Shown here: one piece after another, positions 16,657 to 25,209 of the stretch
How the letters are laid out: each line of letters begins with the position of its first letter
Position numbering within the stretch: position 1 is the first letter of the stretch
Origin: a virus
Virus record (IMG/VR): IMGVR_UViG_3300030098_007001
Span: 1 to 45,479 of that record
Direction: 5' to 3' (one strand)
DNA: 45,479 nt
Notes under the pieces: generated by a model
What the model was told of the DNA's origin: nothing
Database searches by the model: none
What the model saw: the letters and a program-made list of their open reading frames with translations, nothing else
Position numbers and translations under genes: made by a program

Positions 16657-17130
16657 ATGAAATATATTTTATTGTTATTTCTTTTTTGTAGCAGCGCTTT
16701 AGCTGATCAATTAACGTTTAAGTTTAAGTCACCTTCGTTTAATGGTATCGGCTATAGCTCGCATAAAATTAATTTAGAGAATATTTCAGCTGCTAGAAAA
16801 AAGACTATAAAAGATGAAATTCGGTCATTACAGATTCAAGCTAATCTAGCTGCACAAAGAACTCCTTTGAATGTTTTTATGACTAATCTTCAGTCACGAA
16901 TTTATTCAGAGCTTTCTAAGCAAGTTACTGAGCAGTTATTTGCTGATACGGGTTCAGATTCTGGTTCATTTGATTTAGATGGGAATACTATTTCATGGTA
17001 TAGAATTTCAAATCAAATTAATTTAACCGTTACAGATACTGACGGTGACATTACTGAAATTTTGATTCCAATAGGATCGCTCTTACTGCCAGAGCCTACA
17101 ACTAATGAAGAAACTACTACTACTGACTAG
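16657..17130 (+). CDS. csgF: Curli assembly protein CsgF
   Basis: 157 aa with a clear signal peptide (KYILLLFLFCSSALA). The mature N-terminus reads DQLTFKFKSPSFNGIGYSS, the hallmark of CsgF (aromatic F-x-F/P-x-F-x-G). The C-terminal half (ISWYRISNQINLTVTDTDGD, then TEILIPIG) matches the CsgF beta domain. CsgF binds the outer face of the CsgG pore and couples secretion to nucleation of curlin. It overlaps csgG by 26 bases. A Thr/Glu-rich tail follows the usual end. Confidence 0.92.
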   Translation: MKYILLLFLFCSSALADQLTFKFKSPSFNGIGYSSHKINLENISAARKKTIKDEIRSLQIQANLAAQRTPLNVFMTNLQSRIYSELSKQVTEQLFADTGSDSGSFDLDGNTISWYRISNQINLTVTDTDGDITEILIPIGSLLLPEPTTNEETTTTD

Positions 17131-17902
17131 CTTAAGCTTATTGCTTTTAGGTGGTTGTAGTACTTTTCAAAATGGTCCAGATCAGCTTCCTATAGTAGCG
17201 CCTACTCCTCTTAATATAGAGCTAAATGAATTACCTATATTAGATGGTGATCCTATATATGTTGGAGTATCAGATTTTAAAGACCTTACTGGTCAACGTA
17301 AACAATCAGATAATTACGCGAGTTTTTCTTCTGCTGTTACTCAAGGAGCAGAAGCATGGTTAATTGAATCTTTATTAGAAACTGGTGATTGGTTTAAAGT
17401 TTTAGAGAGAGGTCAACTTGATAGTATTATGCGTGAACGCGCAGTAGTACAACAAACTAGAGAAGATTTTACTGATGATGATGAAACGGGACTTAAACCT
17501 ATGCTTTTCGCTGGGCTACTTATTCATGGTGGTATTATTGGATACGATACTAACTATGTTACTGGTGGTGTTGGAGCTTCATATTTAGGATTAGGAGCAG
17601 CTGAACAACATAGAAAAGATGTAGTAACTGTTTCTATAAGATTTGTTAGTACTTTAACAAGTGAAATTTTATTATCTTCAACAGTATCTAAAACTATATA
17701 TTCTACTTCATTAGGTAGCGATGTATTTAAATATGTTAAAAATGATATTAATCCGCTTGAAATAGAGTATGGATTTGCAAAAAATGAAATGGTCTCAGTA
17801 GCTACTAGAGCAGCTATAGATTTAGCTATTATTAATTTAATTAATAAAGGCGAAGAAAAGGGTATGTGGAAATTTATAAATACCCCAGCAGAAGATAATT
17901 AA
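17105..17902 (+). CDS. csgG: Curli secretion pore lipoprotein CsgG
   Basis: 265 aa lipoprotein with a lipobox ending LGGC (Cys18). The protein follows CsgG along its length: VGVSDFKDLTGQRKQ, then the loop region YASFSSAVTQGAEAWL, ERGQLDSIMRERAVV, IIGYDTNYVTGGVGASYLGL and a C-terminal SAIDxAIxNLINxGxxxGxW-like stretch. CsgG forms a nonameric outer-membrane channel for curlin export. By eye alignment, the constriction Phe (F56 in E. coli) is kept while Asn55 and Tyr51 differ. That may widen or change pore selectivity, which is inference. It is coupled to csgF. Confidence 0.95.
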   Translation: MKKLLLLTSLSLLLLGGCSTFQNGPDQLPIVAPTPLNIELNELPILDGDPIYVGVSDFKDLTGQRKQSDNYASFSSAVTQGAEAWLIESLLETGDWFKVLERGQLDSIMRERAVVQQTREDFTDDDETGLKPMLFAGLLIHGGIIGYDTNYVTGGVGASYLGLGAAEQHRKDVVTVSIRFVSTLTSEILLSSTVSKTIYSTSLGSDVFKYVKNDINPLEIEYGFAKNEMVSVATRAAIDLAIINLINKGEEKGMWKFINTPAEDN

Positions 17903-17917
17903 ATTACTGTTTTTTTA

Positions 17918-17924
17918 ATAAATA
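17918..17924 (+). promoter_or_regulatory. Late-type promoter box ATAAATA before curlin-like gene
   Basis: ATAAATA, CTTTT, then ATG at 17930. The same box-spacer-start string occurs at 31245-31259. It implies separate, extra transcription of the curlin-like gene inside the operon. Confidence 0.65.
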
Positions 17925-17929
17925 CTTTT

Positions 17930-18709
17930 ATGAAAACAAAAGTATTCCTTTTTAGTATACTTGCTTCAGCAGGCTTAACTCTGGGTAGTAATGAAATCTA
18001 TTTAGATCAAGTTGGAAGTGCAGGTATTTTTAATATATCGCAAATTGGTTCTTCTAATAAATTAGGTGAAGGAACTAATAGATCACGAATTGAAGGTGAA
18101 GAAGTTGTATTTAATGTTGCAACTATTGGTAATCAAAACTTAGTAGATATTGATTCTATTGGTAATGAAGAAGAAGTAAATCTTCAAGTTGAAGGTGATG
18201 CTAATGAATTTGTATTAGCTTTAGAAGGAGATCAAAATACTATAAATGCTTTTGTAGCTGGTGATTCTAATAATGTATTGATTGCTGGTAATCAAGAAGA
18301 TACACAAAAAGCTACTGTTAATAATGGATTAATTAATTTAAATGTTGAAGGATCTACAAATGATGTTGAGTTGCTTTTATTTGATACTTCATATACCTTT
18401 ACTGATTATTTTATAGGTGGTTCTTTAAATACTATTAGCTCATATCAAGAAGGTCACGGAGGTCTAATTGGTCACTCTCAATTAGTTGATGTTTTCGGAA
18501 GTAGTAATAATTTATTAGTATCGCAAGTAGGTTCCGAAAGTCAATTCTTAGAACTTTCAATCTTAGGTAATGAAAACAATTATCAAATATTCCAAACTGA
18601 TGGAGCGTTTGACCCAACATTTATGCCTGAGCAAACTGGCAACTCTGTTACTCCTGTTAATGAGTTCTCTAATCCAGATGGTCCCCCTCAGGGCAACGTT
18701 AATCCTTAG
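17930..18709 (+). CDS. Curlin-repeat protein (CsgA/CsgB-like)
   Basis: 259 aa with an N-terminal signal peptide (FLFSILASAGLTLGS), then curlin-like repeats of ~20-25 residues with the spaced Q-x-G-x-x-N pattern (YLDQVGSAGIFNISQIGSSN, VATIGNQNLVDIDSIGNEEE, ALEGDQNTINAFVAGDSNN, SQVGSESQFLELSILGNENN). These stack as beta strand-loop-strand in amyloid curli. The likely substrate of the neighbouring CsgG/CsgF pore. Repeats are more degenerate and more acidic than E. coli CsgA, and the C-terminus is a repeat-free Pro/Asn tail. A fiber, nucleator or adhesin role is inferred; amyloid formation is untested. Confidence 0.8.
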   Translation: MKTKVFLFSILASAGLTLGSNEIYLDQVGSAGIFNISQIGSSNKLGEGTNRSRIEGEEVVFNVATIGNQNLVDIDSIGNEEEVNLQVEGDANEFVLALEGDQNTINAFVAGDSNNVLIAGNQEDTQKATVNNGLINLNVEGSTNDVELLLFDTSYTFTDYFIGGSLNTISSYQEGHGGLIGHSQLVDVFGSSNNLLVSQVGSESQFLELSILGNENNYQIFQTDGAFDPTFMPEQTGNSVTPVNEFSNPDGPPQGNVNP

Positions 18710-19598
18710 TATACTTTGTTTATTTGTTAGTACTAGTTTAGCTAAAGTTGGTAACGTAACTGCTCAAACAAGAGCAGCTCAGATCACCCGTAAAGGTGAT
18801 AAGATTTTAACGGAAGTTGATACTCCTGTTGAAATGCGCGATCTTATACAGACGTTAAAAGGTAGAACTGATATTAAATTTGTAGACGATACTAAGGTAA
18901 GTGTTACTGAATACTCTAAGCTTATTATAGATGAGTTTGTTTATAATCCGGAAAAGAAAACTGGTAAATTATCTCTTAAGGCTGCTTTAGGTACTATAAG
19001 ATATTCTTCAGGTAAAATAGCTAGAAACTCTGGACAAAATGTAAAGATAAAATCTCCTACTGCATCAGTTTCGGTTAGAGGTACAGATTTTACTATGAAT
19101 GTTCAAGAAGATGGAGCAAGTAGTTTTATACTTTTACCATCAGTAGATGACTCTGGTAAAAGTTATGTAGGTTCAATTGATGTATCTACTCTGGGAGGCA
19201 AGGTTACTTTAAATCAAGCTTATCAAGCTACTACAGTAACTACTGCTATTGCTCCTCCTACTCCACCTCAAATTATAAAACAAGACGGACCAGGAGAGCC
19301 TAAGAAAAAAGATAATGTTGATAACGAAAATAACGCAGTAGAAAATGAAAATGAAGATAAAGAAAAAGATGATTTTGACGATATAAAAATTAAAAGAAAA
19401 GAAAAACAAATAATGAATACGTTTTTAAAAATGGAAGATGGTAGATATGTTTTCTTCTCTAAAGATAAAGATAATATGATATCATTAATTGTTGAAGATG
19501 GTAGTAATGTTACTGTTAATTATGATAATAAAGGTAGTGTTATAAACGCTAAGTTTAATTCTGGTAACAACGTTCAATTTAATATAAAACAGCAATGA
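18678..19598 (+). CDS. Secreted FecR-domain protein
   Basis: Start chosen at ATG 18678, overlapping the curlin gene by 32 bases, because it leaves a compact signal peptide (LRATLILSILCLFVSTSLA); an in-frame ATG 108 bases upstream would bury it. The FecR domain follows: KILTEVDTPVEMRDLIQTLKG, LSLKAALGTIRYSSGKIA and the signature TPTASVSVRGTDFT-like block (SPTASVSVRGTDFTMNV). The C-terminal part has a Pro-rich linker, a very acidic Asn/Glu/Asp stretch and a small beta region. FecR-domain proteins next to CHASE2 cyclases are a recurring pair in bacteria. It is probably periplasmic, sensing or binding glycans or curli. Confidence 0.88.
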   Translation: MVPLRATLILSILCLFVSTSLAKVGNVTAQTRAAQITRKGDKILTEVDTPVEMRDLIQTLKGRTDIKFVDDTKVSVTEYSKLIIDEFVYNPEKKTGKLSLKAALGTIRYSSGKIARNSGQNVKIKSPTASVSVRGTDFTMNVQEDGASSFILLPSVDDSGKSYVGSIDVSTLGGKVTLNQAYQATTVTTAIAPPTPPQIIKQDGPGEPKKKDNVDNENNAVENENEDKEKDDFDDIKIKRKEKQIMNTFLKMEDGRYVFFSKDKDNMISLIVEDGSNVTVNYDNKGSVINAKFNSGNNVQFNIKQQ

Positions 19599-21652
19599 AA
19601 TTTTTTAATATTAACAACTATGCTATATGCTTAGTTATAACAGTACTTTTAGCTTGTATAAGAATTCTTGATCCGTTTTTTATAGAAACTGCAAGACTAA
19701 AAGGTTTAGATTATTATCAAAATAAACAAGATAAAGTAAAATCTGAAAATATAGCTATTATAGAAATAGACGAAGATAGTTTAGATGAATATGGACAATG
19801 GCCTTGGAAACGAGATTTAATAGCTCAAGGTATTATAAAAGCTTATGAAAGTGGAGCTCAATTAGTTGTAGTGCCTATATTATTTGCAGAAAAAGATAGA
19901 CTAGGCGGTGATCAAGAGCTTATAGACTTGCTTGCTGAAGCTCCGGTGATTATAGGTCAATCAGCAAGTACTAAAGGTAAAGGTGAACCTGTACCTAGAG
20001 GATTAGCTACCATAGGTGAAAGTTTAGATGGTTGGTTGTATGACTATCCAGAAGCAATTGGCCCTGTAAAAGAACTCGGTGAAGTAGCCGCGGGAGTAGG
20101 AATGATATTAACAGCTCCTGAACTCGATGGAGTAGTTAGAAGAATGCCTTTAGTTATTCAAATTAAAGGAGAAGCTTATCCAACTATACCTTTAGAAGTT
20201 ATAAGGTTATTTGCTGGTGAACAGTCTTATCAAGCTAAGGTAAATTTAGCAGGAGTAGAAGCTATAAGAGTACCAGGTTTTGATCCTATAGTAACTGATG
20301 AAAACTCTAGAGTATGGATTAATTTTAAATATGAATTTGACAAAGTTTCATTTAAAGATGCTGATTGGTCAGCTGTGCAAGATAAGATAGCTATAATAGG
20401 TTTAACAGGAGAGGGTTTAGCAAATACTATAGCTACTTCTACAGGTATAAGTTATGGACATGAAGTTAATAGTCATGCTTTACAAATGATTATAGATGAA
20501 TCACGATTAGTTAGACCTGCTGAAGCTAAATTATTTGAAGTTGTAATTACTGCTGCTTTTTGCTCTCTTCTTATATTGGGAGCACTATTTTTATCATATA
20601 AATTTAGCTTTATAATTATAGTTCTTTCTTTAGCTGCTGGTCCTATAGCAGGAAATATTTTATTTGATAAACATGGATGGTTAATCGATTATACTTGGCC
20701 TTTTGCTTGTATTTTTATAGTATGGTCATGCGCTACTTTTCTTCGTTATATAGCTGAAAGTAAAAGTAAAAAATTGATTAAAAAGCAATTTGAACATTAT
20801 CTTGCTCCTCCTATAGTAAAGCTTCTACAAAAAGATCCTTCGCAACTTAAACTAGGAGGCGATACTAGAGAGCTTTCTATACTCTTTAGTGATCTAAGAG
20901 GATTCACTACTATTAGTGAACATTTTAAATCTAATCCGCAAGGTTTAACTGAGTTAGTTAATAGATATTTAACACCCATGACCGGTTGTGTAATCGACTA
21001 TCAAGGTACAGTAGATAAATTTATTGGAGATGCTTTAATGGCTTTTTGGAACGCGCCTTTAGATATAAAGGATCATAGAATTCATTCTATTCGATGTGGA
21101 TTAAAAATGTTTGATCTATTAGCTGAACTTAATCGTGAAGTAATGAATGAAGGTATTAGCGAGCTAAAAATTGGAGTAGGTATTAATACAGGTGATGTTG
21201 TAGTTGGTAATATGGGTTCAGAGCAAAGATTTGATTATACTTGTTTAGGTGATGCAGTTAATTTATCATCTAGATTAGAAGGCCAAACTAAAGAGTATAG
21301 AGTAGGTTTAATAGTAGGTGAAAATACTACATTAGGAATTACTTCTGTTTTTAATTTTGTTGAATTAGATAAAATAGCAGTTAAAGGTAAAAAAGAAGGT
21401 ATAAAAATATTTACAGTACTAAATGATACAGGATTAGCAGCTCATGGAGGCAATCCAAAAAAGCATAATATGTTTTTAGAATTATATAGATCACGTAAAT
21501 GGAAATTAGCTTTAGAAAAAGCTAATGAAAATAAAAAAACTTATCCTGAATTAGTAGACTATTATGATATGATGATTGAAAGGATAGAGCATCTTAAATT
21601 AGATGACCCTGGCAAAGATTGGGATACAATCTTTAGAGCTACTTCGAAATGA
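19595..21652 (+). CDS. CHASE2-domain adenylate cyclase
   Basis: 685 aa. TM at ~10-28, a CHASE2 sensor ~35-305, two or three TMs ~313-385, then a class III cyclase ~425-600. Catalytic residues are intact: metal Asp433 in FSDLRGFT and Asp479 in KFIGDALMAFW; Lys475 and Thr549 (FDYTCLG) favour ATP over GTP; Asn556 and Arg560 in AVNLSSRLEG. A short helical tail follows. It should make cAMP in response to a periplasmic signal. ATG overlaps the fecR stop codon. An intact sensory cyclase in a phage is unusual. The product is inferred from motifs. Confidence 0.93.
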   Translation: MKFFNINNYAICLVITVLLACIRILDPFFIETARLKGLDYYQNKQDKVKSENIAIIEIDEDSLDEYGQWPWKRDLIAQGIIKAYESGAQLVVVPILFAEKDRLGGDQELIDLLAEAPVIIGQSASTKGKGEPVPRGLATIGESLDGWLYDYPEAIGPVKELGEVAAGVGMILTAPELDGVVRRMPLVIQIKGEAYPTIPLEVIRLFAGEQSYQAKVNLAGVEAIRVPGFDPIVTDENSRVWINFKYEFDKVSFKDADWSAVQDKIAIIGLTGEGLANTIATSTGISYGHEVNSHALQMIIDESRLVRPAEAKLFEVVITAAFCSLLILGALFLSYKFSFIIIVLSLAAGPIAGNILFDKHGWLIDYTWPFACIFIVWSCATFLRYIAESKSKKLIKKQFEHYLAPPIVKLLQKDPSQLKLGGDTRELSILFSDLRGFTTISEHFKSNPQGLTELVNRYLTPMTGCVIDYQGTVDKFIGDALMAFWNAPLDIKDHRIHSIRCGLKMFDLLAELNREVMNEGISELKIGVGINTGDVVVGNMGSEQRFDYTCLGDAVNLSSRLEGQTKEYRVGLIVGENTTLGITSVFNFVELDKIAVKGKKEGIKIFTVLNDTGLAAHGGNPKKHNMFLELYRSRKWKLALEKANENKKTYPELVDYYDMMIERIEHLKLDDPGKDWDTIFRATSK

Positions 21653-21798
21653 TAAAGGAACAAATAGCCCATGCAGGACCTACTGTTAAAAATGTTCCAA
21701 GTATCCAAAAACCTAAGTATAACAAAAACCTCTTTAATGTACTATTTACTAAAGGAAAAAATTCCCTATCATTAGCTTTAGTAATAATCATTTGCTGA
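21649..21798 (+). CDS. Small ORF, 49 aa, C-terminal hydrophobic
   Basis: An ATG overlapping the cyclase stop codon (ATGA) opens a 49-codon frame starting MIKEQIAHAGPT and ending in a hydrophobic segment (SLSLALVIIIC). The overlap matches the junction style of this operon and supports a real gene. It may be a tail-anchored membrane peptide. No family recognised. Confidence 0.5.
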   Translation: MIKEQIAHAGPTVKNVPSIQKPKYNKNLFNVLFTKGKNSLSLALVIIIC

Positions 21799-21817
21799 TT
21801 ATCTTTCACTAATTTAT

Positions 21818-22630
21818 TTAATCTAAAAGAAGCTTTTTAAACTCAGAAGTATTATATAGAATATCTGCTCGCTGCTCTGCAGTAGCTTCAACTTTAATAA
21901 GATCAGCTAATAACACAGAAGGTTTATCTACTAAGCCAATACCTTTAAGATATCGTTCCCCAACAATACCAGCAACTACAGGGTTAGAAGTATCTAAAGA
22001 TCTTATACCTTTAATCCATTTATAATCTTTAAACTCACATGCTAGAGAACAACCAAGTAAATGATGAGGCTTATTATAATTCCATACACCATCTTCAGTA
22101 AGCATTTTAATAAGACGCCTTCTACCTTTATATTGCCTATGTAATATTTGTTGTTTATAACTATAACGAGATCCAGAAACTAAAGAAGCAACTCCTTGAT
22201 ACCATGAATAGTCAAAAGAGATAGCAATATAATCAGCATTTTCATTCATATACTTATAACAATCAACTATTTCTTGATAGGTAGTACCTTGTACAACACC
22301 TATTTTTAAACCAGGTAGATCAGGATAGTTAAGACAAAACTTATGAAAAGAAGATATGGTAGCTTGACTATCTTCTAATACATCAGGCACTACATAATAA
22401 GTAGGTTTAAGCTCTTCAACATACTCAGCAAATTTTTTAGAATCGAAGGCCTTTCCAAGCTCAAAGATAGAGTTATCAAGCAATACCTCTCTACCAAGAG
22501 TTAAAGAAACTTTAAAGAAGTTGTAATACTCAGGATATTTTTCAAATAGATGAACTAAAGCATAATCATAATCGTTATAATTACGCGATTCATCTAACAT
22601 CGAAATAGGAGATTCATGACTTACTAGCAT
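21818..22630 (-). CDS. Transglycosylase-like protein (TGT/DpdA superfamily)
   Basis: 270 aa. The order of motifs resembles guanine transglycosylases: LLDNSIFELGKAFD, VVPDVLEDSQATI, LKIGVVQGTTYQEIVDCY, ADYIAISFDYSWYQG, then HHLLGCSLACEF and IRSLDTSNPVVAGI. It lacks the zinc-binding Cys cluster of bacterial tRNA-TGT and is much shorter, as are phage DpdA enzymes, which exchange guanine in DNA for a 7-deazaguanine. With QueF and a formyltransferase in the same window, a DNA-modifying role is likely. The family call is by eye and subfamily is not assignable here. A TATAAT-like box lies five bases before the ATG. Confidence 0.72.
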   Translation of the reverse strand: MLVSHESPISMLDESRNYNDYDYALVHLFEKYPEYYNFFKVSLTLGREVLLDNSIFELGKAFDSKKFAEYVEELKPTYYVVPDVLEDSQATISSFHKFCLNYPDLPGLKIGVVQGTTYQEIVDCYKYMNENADYIAISFDYSWYQGVASLVSGSRYSYKQQILHRQYKGRRRLIKMLTEDGVWNYNKPHHLLGCSLACEFKDYKWIKGIRSLDTSNPVVAGIVGERYLKGIGLVDKPSVLLADLIKVEATAEQRADILYNTSEFKKLLLD

Positions 22631-22635
22631 ACCTT

Positions 22636-22641
22636 ATTATA
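22636..22641 (-). promoter_or_regulatory. TATAAT-type promoter box
   Basis: TATAAT on the minus strand, five bases before the ATG at 22630. It resembles the early-gene boxes near the right edge rather than the TAAATA class. Confidence 0.45.
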
Positions 22642-22666
22642 GGTACTTGAGTTAAAGATTCAACGA

Positions 22667-22673
22667 TTAAATA
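22667..22673 (+). promoter_or_regulatory. Late-type promoter box TTAAATA before baseplate genes
   Basis: TTAAATA, five bases, then the GTG start at 22679. Confidence 0.7.
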
Positions 22674-22678
22674 TATTT

Positions 22679-23440
22679 GTGAGTGGTTTTGTAAGAGGCT
22701 CTAATTTAGGAAATGAATATAAAAGAGATGAGCAATCTTTTTTTAAAGGCATTGTTGTAAAAAATAGTGATCCAGAGCAACTACTCCGTGTTAAGGTCTA
22801 TATTCCTGAAGTATCTAATCAACCTTTAGAAAATTGGTTAAAAGCATACGAGGATAGCAGTATTAATATTCGTTTTCCTGGGACAAATATTCCAGGATCT
22901 AGTTGGTCAGATACTAAAATTTTTGAAGACATATCAAAATTCTTACCTTGGGCTGAACCTGTTCTTCCAATTTTAGGGGAGAGTGGTCCTATGCGTTATA
23001 ACGGTCCATCTGAATTAGGTATAAATTCTGAGACAAATTATAAAGAAGGGTGGCAAACTAATGATGAAACACCACCTACAATAGAAGAAGGGTCGTTTGC
23101 ACCAGCATATGCTTATGAAAATCTTGAAACAAATATAGGCGATGCATATACAAATCCAACAGACAATTTTACAGTAAATAATAATCCCTATGGTCAAGAC
23201 TTTCAACCAATTAACTATACTAATGCACCAGCTGGTAATTATAGTATACCGAGAGTTGGAGCACATGTATGGGTATTTCACTATAGAGGTAATTTAAATT
23301 TTCCAGTATATTTTGGTGGAAGAGTAAGTTATAGAGATACTGGACCAATCTTTGCTGATGGACCAGCTCCGGAAGGAGGGGGACCTGCTCCAAGTCAAGA
23401 CTATCCAGATGAATTTGAAAATAAACCAGCAGTATCTTAA
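22679..23440 (+). CDS. Baseplate hub protein, gp5 OB-fold-like
   Basis: 253 aa. The N-terminus (FFKGIVVKNSDPEQLLRVKVYIPEV) and the later IPRVGAHVWVFHYRGNLNFPVYFGGRV form the OB-fold pattern of the T4 gp5 N-terminal domain, which connects hub and spike. No lysozyme domain is present, unlike T4 gp5. GTG is taken as the start because of promoter spacing. It overlaps the spike gene by TAATG. A Pro/Gly-rich tail ends the protein. Confidence 0.75.
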   Translation: MSGFVRGSNLGNEYKRDEQSFFKGIVVKNSDPEQLLRVKVYIPEVSNQPLENWLKAYEDSSINIRFPGTNIPGSSWSDTKIFEDISKFLPWAEPVLPILGESGPMRYNGPSELGINSETNYKEGWQTNDETPPTIEEGSFAPAYAYENLETNIGDAYTNPTDNFTVNNNPYGQDFQPINYTNAPAGNYSIPRVGAHVWVFHYRGNLNFPVYFGGRVSYRDTGPIFADGPAPEGGGPAPSQDYPDEFENKPAVS

Positions 23441-25209
23441 TGAGTAGACAAGAAGCATCAGAACAAGAATATAGAAATAAGTTTGTTTGGAAACAAAAAG
23501 GCGGAGCTATAGAGATAAACAACTCTGATAATAGAGAAGCAGTTAATATATCACATTTTTCTGGCTCTAATGTTAAAATTAACAATAACGTTAACAGTGA
23601 ATTAGCTACTAATAACAAACAAACTAAAGTTAATAATGATAGTTTTGAAACAGTATTAAATGATAAAAATGTATATACTGGTAAAGACTATATTGAAAGA
23701 GTTGTTGAAAATACTTACAAATATAAAGGCTTTAGTAATCAAGATGAAATTGATGCAGCAGAAGAATGGAAAGAATTATATAGACCTATAGCTGAAAATA
23801 ATGCCCAGTTTGAAATATTAAGAGGTGGTAAGAGTTACCCTAATGGAGTTGATACACCACAATCGGGAGGACGAGCTCCTAACTCTACAGTTCGTCAAGA
23901 ACATTATGTTATAAATGATAGGTACCCAGGTTACGGTCTTCCTCCTATAGTAGATTTTGAAACAGATCAAGTAGAAGGGTATACACCTGTATCTCCGACA
24001 GTTAATCCCGGGGTACTGTTTGGCGTTAACCCTACTATTGCAGATATTGATACAGGTTCTGGACCTGGTGGATATGCTTCAAACTCTGATGGTGTTGTAA
24101 AATATGGTCCAGCAGAAAATGCTGCTACAGAAGGCGGTGAATGGGCTTCAAACCCTGTACATACACGTTTACCGGATGATCTTCTAAAATTACAAGATGA
24201 TCTTAATCCTGTTGAACAACGAATGGGTAATGGTGGCGATGAAGAAGAGTTTACTTATAGAAATAAGCTCGAAGTTGTTGGTGCTTCTACTAACGATTAC
24301 CCATCAATACGTATTGATCCAGAAGGAAGATCTCAACCATCTGAAGTTAATGTAGGTATTGATACATCTTATGTTAATGTTGATAGTGTACCACATGTTG
24401 AGGAAGTAGATAATTCAAGCGCTTTTCCAGTTGGAAACTATACATTAAATGTTGGTAATAAGTATGACGTTATTGTAGGTTCAGGCGGTATACAGCTTAA
24501 AACTAGCGGGCCAATAGAGATAGGAGGTACGTCTTTAAAAGTATCTGCACATAAAATTAATTTACAGTCTGCTGCAGGTGTAAATATATCAAGTGAAAAT
24601 TTAGTAGAGTTACAATCAGCAAAATCTATCTCATTGAGATCGAATAGACAAATTTTAATTGAACCGGGATTAGGGGTAAAAAATAATACTGTTATAGGTG
24701 GTTCGACTTATACTGAAGGTGAAACATATTTACATCATGTTACAGCCCCAGCTGAAGTTCAAAGAACAGAAGAAACTATTGTCTTTTCAAAACTACTTAA
24801 AGATTTAAAATTTAAAGCTACAATAAAAGGATTTTCGCAATTAGAAGATCTCTTTACAGGTTCTACAACAGTTACAATTACTTTAAAAGAGGATAGTAAT
24901 GAAGGGTTTGTTGAAGCAGCACCGCATAGCCATCACTTTAAAAATTTACCATTAAGATTAACGGATGGTAATCGTAGTGTACGTACAATTGCACAAGGTG
25001 AAGGTATTAATATTAATGGGTATCAAGCGCAAGCGCAGCCTATTGTTCATGAATATAAAGAACCTACAAATGCACCGACACCGCCTCGCGCTTTAACAGT
25101 AGAAGATGCTTTTGTTGATCCACACGATAGAACAAGATTGGAACCGGAAGGTCAAATATTACCAGAGCCGGCTGATATACCAAAAGACGGAACAAATCCC
25201 GTTACATAA
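23440..25209 (+). CDS. Baseplate central spike protein, gp5/VgrG C-terminal-like
   Basis: 589 aa. A low-complexity N-terminal half rich in Asn, Gly and Pro is followed by a beta-helix-type section of short repeating strands (YTLNVGNKYDVIVGSGGIQL, LKVSAHKINLQSAAGVNISS, LVELQSAKSISLRSNRQIL) as in gp5 and VgrG needles. A His-rich element (PHSHHFKNLPLRL) occurs near the end and could bind metal at the tip; this is inference. It lies directly after the hub gene. Its 3' end overlaps the ClpP gene on the opposite strand by 8 bases. Confidence 0.75.
   Translation: MSRQEASEQEYRNKFVWKQKGGAIEINNSDNREAVNISHFSGSNVKINNNVNSELATNNKQTKVNNDSFETVLNDKNVYTGKDYIERVVENTYKYKGFSNQDEIDAAEEWKELYRPIAENNAQFEILRGGKSYPNGVDTPQSGGRAPNSTVRQEHYVINDRYPGYGLPPIVDFETDQVEGYTPVSPTVNPGVLFGVNPTIADIDTGSGPGGYASNSDGVVKYGPAENAATEGGEWASNPVHTRLPDDLLKLQDDLNPVEQRMGNGGDEEEFTYRNKLEVVGASTNDYPSIRIDPEGRSQPSEVNVGIDTSYVNVDSVPHVEEVDNSSAFPVGNYTLNVGNKYDVIVGSGGIQLKTSGPIEIGGTSLKVSAHKINLQSAAGVNISSENLVELQSAKSISLRSNRQILIEPGLGVKNNTVIGGSTYTEGETYLHHVTAPAEVQRTEETIVFSKLLKDLKFKATIKGFSQLEDLFTGSTTVTITLKEDSNEGFVEAAPHSHHFKNLPLRLTDGNRSVRTIAQGEGININGYQAQAQPIVHEYKEPTNAPTPPRALTVEDAFVDPHDRTRLEPEGQILPEPADIPKDGTNPVT

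Noticed and set aside
16058-21652. Window as a bacterial chromosome or prophage flank rather than phage
   Set aside because: The curli genes carry the same promoter boxes and overlap style as the baseplate, lysis and RNR genes on either side, and no integrase or host housekeeping block is present.
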